DNA from: Opisthorchis felineus
Taxonomy: Eukaryota > Platyhelminthes > Trematoda > Opisthorchiida > Opisthorchiidae
Length of the DNA stretch: 64,000 bases
Assembly: GCA_004794785.1 (NCBI GenBank)
Contig: SJOL01007155.1
Location: forward strand, 925,521 to 989,520
Reading direction: 5' to 3'
Position numbers and translations under genes: made by a program. Under the pieces are notes generated by a model, which worked only from the letters and a program-made list of their open reading frames with translations, had not been told where the DNA came from and ran no database searches. Of the stretch, positions 59,444 through 64,000 are shown in pieces. The stretch's first letter is position 1, and every line of letters begins with the position of its first letter.

Positions 59444-59566
59444 GTTAGCCGACAAAGCGATGCTGAAGCTCGGCCGTGTGCGGTTTAAATACTCAATGTC
59501 AAATGGGCTTCTCTCGATAACAGCACATGCTCGTTAGCAATAATTGGGCTTATACCATTCTGATTT

Positions 59567-59788
59567 CTACGCATACTCAGCCAACTTAGATGCATGTGAA
59601 CGGTATCCTTCATTAAAATGAGTCGGCATTAATTCAGATGATGTACACTTCACAAAAACCCGGCATTTTGATGGACTAAACGCTTGATAACCGCTCACAA
59701 TTGCCCACCTCTGTGGCTTTTCTGCGCACCCCCTATCAGATTCCTCTGTATCGTCCCCTGCAATATCCCGCGGAACACGCTGCACCAA
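59567..59788 (-). pseudogene. LINE reverse-transcriptase segment, inverted 5' part of a twin-primed insertion
   Basis: The minus-strand translation contains DIAGDDTEESDRG and GYQAFSPSKCRVFVKCTSSE. This resembles the region after the catalytic YADD box in many animal LINEs (ADDIALLGDDxEExQRAL ... FSPSKCRVLLQDW). The YADD itself is lost. It lies directly next to, and in opposite orientation to, the downstream part of the same protein (59832-60128). Confidence 0.5.
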
Positions 59789-59831
59789 ACATCAGAGGTG
59801 ACTAATAGTTGAATGAAGAAAAAGGTTCTGA

Positions 59832-60128
59832 GTGTTTCAGCGTCGGATCGCCAAAACAAGGGCTGCATCCCGTTGCCTTTACAAAGGCGCTTGGGACAAA
59901 TTAGCTTTGAGCGTGGGCACCATGGTCCCAGTGTACCAAGCTGATGCGAAGTCTCCACTACTGTGTGTTAGTGAAACACGGATGCATCACCAACTACACA
60001 TTAGAATGCTTAGAAGATTTTATTTACACTGCCTGCGTAAAATCCTTCGGATTCAGTTATCTGATCGAATCCCACTCACTAGGGTTCTCAAACGAGCCAA
60101 GGTCGACAGAATTAGGTACGCTCCGGTA
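59832..60128 (+). pseudogene. LINE reverse-transcriptase 3' part
   Basis: The translation has RIAKTRAASRCLYKGAWDKL, then a diverged VSET, then LHIRMLRRFYLHCLRKILRI and QLSDRIPLTRVLKRAKVDRI. This follows the LINE C-terminal pattern RIxKARAAFxxLxKRVW, LLYGSETW, HIRLLERFHQRCLRxILxI, WxDRxxNxEVLxRAxxPSI in order. An in-frame stop follows at 60128 or just after. It is a degraded fragment. Confidence 0.6.
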
Positions 60129-60134
60129 TAAAAC

Positions 60135-63100
60135 TAGCTACATCAATGATAAGCTGAAAACAACTCGCAAAGCGACTCAAATATTGTCGGCTAAACAATG
60201 GATACCAAACTCGGAAACGGACAAAAGTTTGACTTTGCGATGATATTCAGGCAGTCCGAAAAACTGCAGTTTTGGCCATACGTGTTGTCCCGCAGACTCC
60301 ATGCTCTGCGTTCAGACCCGTAAGACCCGCAATTTGTTGTCCAGTGAATCACCCACTGTTAACGGGAAAATCGTTTTTGGATGCCACACTGTTACAGATG
60401 GGAGCTTTCATTCTCAAATGTGCCGACTTTTTCAGTGATGGAAAACCACTACTTAAGCACCCAGCTAAGGTGGGCAGTAAAAAAGAAAGGTGCGGTTGAG
60501 CAGTCTGATGGAAAAAATAGTAATCTGGATTAGAGTACTTGGTTGAAGTACATGATGGGCCCACTCCGCAACGTCCGACTTAGAACAGATTGACTGATAT
60601 GAGAACTCCTCGAGAGATCGTCAAGAAGATCATGTGAAGCACATCATTCACTCAATCGTTCCTACTTAGGTTATTACACTATTTAGCTTCGTTTTGCCCA
60701 GCTAAGCCATTTTAGTTCCGGCCTTGTATCAAGATACGGCATAAAGCGAAATGCACCCATCTGCGTTTCCGATCCTGGAAAACATGTTCACTGACTATCT
60801 ACCGCCAAACTGAGTCCATGGAGTTTAAGTCCCCTTATCAAACATATCTCTAACGTTTTCTTTACAAATTTTTATACTGCCAGGTTGTCTTTCTTAAGCA
60901 CTCGTTCAGGTAAACTTGTGTAGCCGCCGGGTTGCCATATCAACGACAGTTCAAACACCTGCACGAATGAAGTAACAATGTGATTTTTACACATGTTTTA
61001 CTCCATATCGATCTAAGATATGACCCCAACTGGTTAGAAGCCCTTAATGAGCATGAGGATGAGCAGAGCGAAGCATATGATGCACATGCTTTGGTTTACT
61101 TCAAGAGCCACTTTTGGGAGTACAAATTATCTGGCTCGAAAAAGTCGTAAAAATGCTTTTGTGACAGTCATATAATTTCCAACTCCGCTGGAGCGCTCAG
61201 TATACAGTTATGTGCATTTCAGCGAAACACGCGACTGAATATAAATCAACAGCCTGTGAACTTACTGATTACTTTCCCGTGCATACTTCCGGTTAGTCAG
61301 GATAATACAGCGTCTTGGCTAATCTGAAATTTCGCAATATGTGCACTTTGATCACGTTGCAGTCAGTGGGTGCGGGAAGATACTGAGCCCAGATGATGAC
61401 GACCGTTCACATGTGGTTACCCTTCGAAATGCTCTTTCTTTGGCTAACTAATTTTGACTCATTGGCTCACAACTGGTGGGAATATCTCCTTTGGGGGAAG
61501 TTCTAGGTTTCAAGAGAGATCAAAGGTTAGAGTTTCACCAATGATTAAGTTTAGTTAAGCTGGTAGCTGAATAATCACCTTGTGCGACACAGCGACAAAA
61601 AGGAGAACGCACCTTACTACTTTCAAGTCGAAATAGGATCTTTCATAGTCGGTCAACGTTGACGGAAAGTGTGGATCCAACCTGTGTCGTTGAATGGATG
61701 CCTGGGGATAGCGAGTTTATGAAACACTGCTGCAAATCCGATGCGACGGATAAATGCATATCCTACTGGTTACTTTGTTTTCTCAAGCGTGACCCGGAGA
61801 AAACTGATCCCAACTAGTGAAACGCTCGAGACAAACCTAACAGACTATAAAGCAAAGTCCCAGACAATTCTGGTTTTGTTTCTCGCATCTGTGTAGAAAT
61901 TTGGGCAAAAGTAAAATAAGGGCTTTAAAGTACCACTGCCTACCCCTGTATTTTGCTCTTCATTAATAATTTTTTCTGGTTCACTTACCTTTACTCGTTT
62001 GACTGGGTTGTATTTCTTAACCTAGGAGACACAAAAGAACTACACGGTAAGTAATTTAGTTCATACTGAAGAGAACTGCAGAGAATTTCTGCGGTCAGTG
62101 ATTGACTTCTGAAAAGCCATTATTTGAGTAGACGCCAGTTGGGTATGGAGTTAAACACCACGCTCCAGCTTCTGTCCCTGTAGTCAGTCCCTGCTCCATT
62201 CGATTGAACCGAGTGCCTCATTCATCTGTTCTCGTGGTGTTTTTGACCATTTTTTTTATATACTGTCAGGCTTGGTGCCCGCCTTATGCACTGTGTACTA
62301 TTATATATCTGTTGGCCAAAAAGTTATCAAAGTGCCGACGAAAATTCAAAGGTAGTGTGTTTGAGAATAGATGCATGAGGTTTTAATTCCACTTTCTCCC
62401 ATAGTTTACGCAGGATGACACACAACTAAACTCAAGTTCATAAACGGGCAGTTCTTTGAGTTTTAGGATGAGTATAAAGGGTGAGTATAAAGCTGAGTGA
62501 AAAATGAGTCCCATGAAAACCGTTATTCAAATTGTCTCCCCGTTCGAAGAGCACCTGAATGCACAAATTCCAATCCAGAAGCGTATTCTTTATTCTGAAA
62601 CATTATCCCACCAATTCCAAGACACGACTTTACAGTTCTCAGTAGTTCTTGTTTGATCGAAACGAATATAAGTTGCTTCTGCATTTCCAACTTTCAGCGC
62701 TGCTACTAAAACCTCTTCTGATTGTGTTAGAGATGAGTTTCCCGAAATCAAAATCTTAGACGAAATCTTCTACCTCTTGTCACAACCATAGGTTTCGTTT
62801 TTTTGTTTTAGGTAACCAAACGCCAGTTACAAGTGAGCAAGACCCAGTAAAATTTGAAGGCATTCTCCAAGACCAGTGAAAGCAACCAAGCTTCTGCGTC
62901 TGTCCGTTTTGTTTTAGAGGAAATATGAGTCGCTGATTGTAAGTGCCATCGTAGCAGTGATACCGTACTCCATTTCACTGATGACCTTCTCTGTAACGAC
63001 TCCCTCTCCACTACTACCGCGTAGCACTGCACTAATATCATCCTCCTGTTATGGAACTACATCTGGTTTTTTGACCTCACAACAGTGGGCGAGTACTGCA

Positions 63101-64000
63101 CAAGGATCCGGTCATTTTGCCTCTGAGATATATCACTTCATTCCTTGGTACAACAATAAAAGTCCCCTATTGAGTGGTCATGACGAACATTTGTCCTAGG
63201 GGAAAAAAGTTCAGTCCCAGTGGAACTGCGAAACGCCGGGAATCACTGGAAAATAACTACCAGTTGCGCCACACATACTAAACCCTTACATCCAACTTAT
63301 CACTTTGGTTGGCAACCAAGTGGACTGGCCGTATTTGTCAGAAGATGATGGGGTGTCAGTCTGAAAAGCGATTCCACCCAAGAATACTAAGCTACAATGA
63401 TAGACGCTAGGCAAACTAAAATGCAATAAGATGTGGCCTTTTAACATTAATCCAACTCACGATACCTCTGGTGACAAGCAGCCAGTCTTAACACATGAGT
63501 AAACAGCGCTTCGGCGAGAGAATATGGCGCTCTTAAAGTAGCAAATCCAGTCAGAAACAGTATAGGCATTCCGAGAGATGAATTTTAGCACAAAAACTCA
63601 AGCAGGATAGCAAAATCAGCACACAACTGATAACTTATCCAAAAAGCCTCCGAACGTTAGCAAATTAGAAGATGTGAATGAAGCGCATCACGCAAGTGAC
63701 CTGGTTTAACAAGATACCAAGCCATGTAATGAATAATAGATCCGGATTCGTGGTGCATCTCGTAAATAAACGTTTATACTTGGACCACTTGCAGAAAGTA
63801 GGTGTGGTCAGGAATTGAATATATTGAGAATGCTGCTGAAAATCTTACACGATTCTCCGGGTGAACAAATGGAAGCCATCAGAGTTCTTGCTGGCTAAAA
63901 AATTGTCTAAGGATTCCACGACACTCTGGTTTGCTTATCGACGTATTTCCCCGACCCAATTGTAAGGTATTAGATTTCCCCATAAAGTAGTTAGTGTGAC
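60135..64000. other. Intergenic, nothing recognised
   Basis: ORFs at 60272-60499 plus, 62808-63041 minus and 62957-63199 plus have no recognised domain. The first stretch may still hold the 3' end of the LINE. Confidence 0.3.

Noticed and set aside
62204..62386. Hydrophobic ORF like a secreted protein
   Set aside because: The apparent start is TTG, with no ATG, TATA box or splice donor in a sensible position.

Overview
The window looks like nuclear DNA of an animal, most likely a flatworm (a fluke or tapeworm). It is gene-poor and AT-leaning, lacks long ORFs apart from one, and is full of decayed retroelements and microsatellites. The flatworm assignment is an inference. It rests on short hammerhead-ribozyme elements, on GIY-YIG (Penelope-like) and LINE remnants, and on a lone intact protein kinase A regulatory gene. 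I cannot name the species.

Only one complete protein-coding gene is well supported. It lies at 1742-2884 on the minus strand and encodes a 380-residue type II-like cAMP-dependent protein kinase regulatory subunit. It is read without interruption, so the coding part has no introns, and it carries alanine at the position that is a phosphorylatable serine in mammalian RII. Two weak candidates for first exons of secreted proteins (30107-30158 plus, 59252-59443 minus) each have a TATA-like box about 40 bases upstream of the ATG. One more cysteine-rich open segment is listed at low confidence (30904-31080 minus).

The rest is accessory DNA. The most striking component is a dispersed family of about 300-400 bp elements containing a type I hammerhead self-cleaving ribozyme. 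I count ten or eleven copies or fragments on both strands (8.5, 16.0, 16.8, 19.3, 25.4, 28.5, 31.6, 32.6, 37.5, 50.1 and 53.7 kb). Several copies keep the conserved core, stem II and a 6-bp stem I. In the best copy stem I continues outward into 7-bp and 10-bp helices. Two copies are bounded by perfect target-site duplications (14 bp and 12 bp), which define the mobile unit: an inverted fragment of the element body followed by a direct body, linker and ribozyme. Joining body and linker from different copies predicts a ribozyme-to-ribozyme unit of about 308 nt, the size class of retrozyme circular RNAs. A remnant resembling a Penelope-like GIY-YIG endonuclease at about 15 kb lies close to two copies.

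Other remnants are a 3' piece of a LINE with its upstream part inverted (59.57-60.13 kb, as expected from twin priming), a possible second LINE piece (39.6-39.9 kb), a frameshifted Ty3/gypsy-like integrase piece (19.7-20.07 kb, minus), several tRNA-headed SINE-like copies, and simple repeats. Long stretches between these hold nothing I can support.
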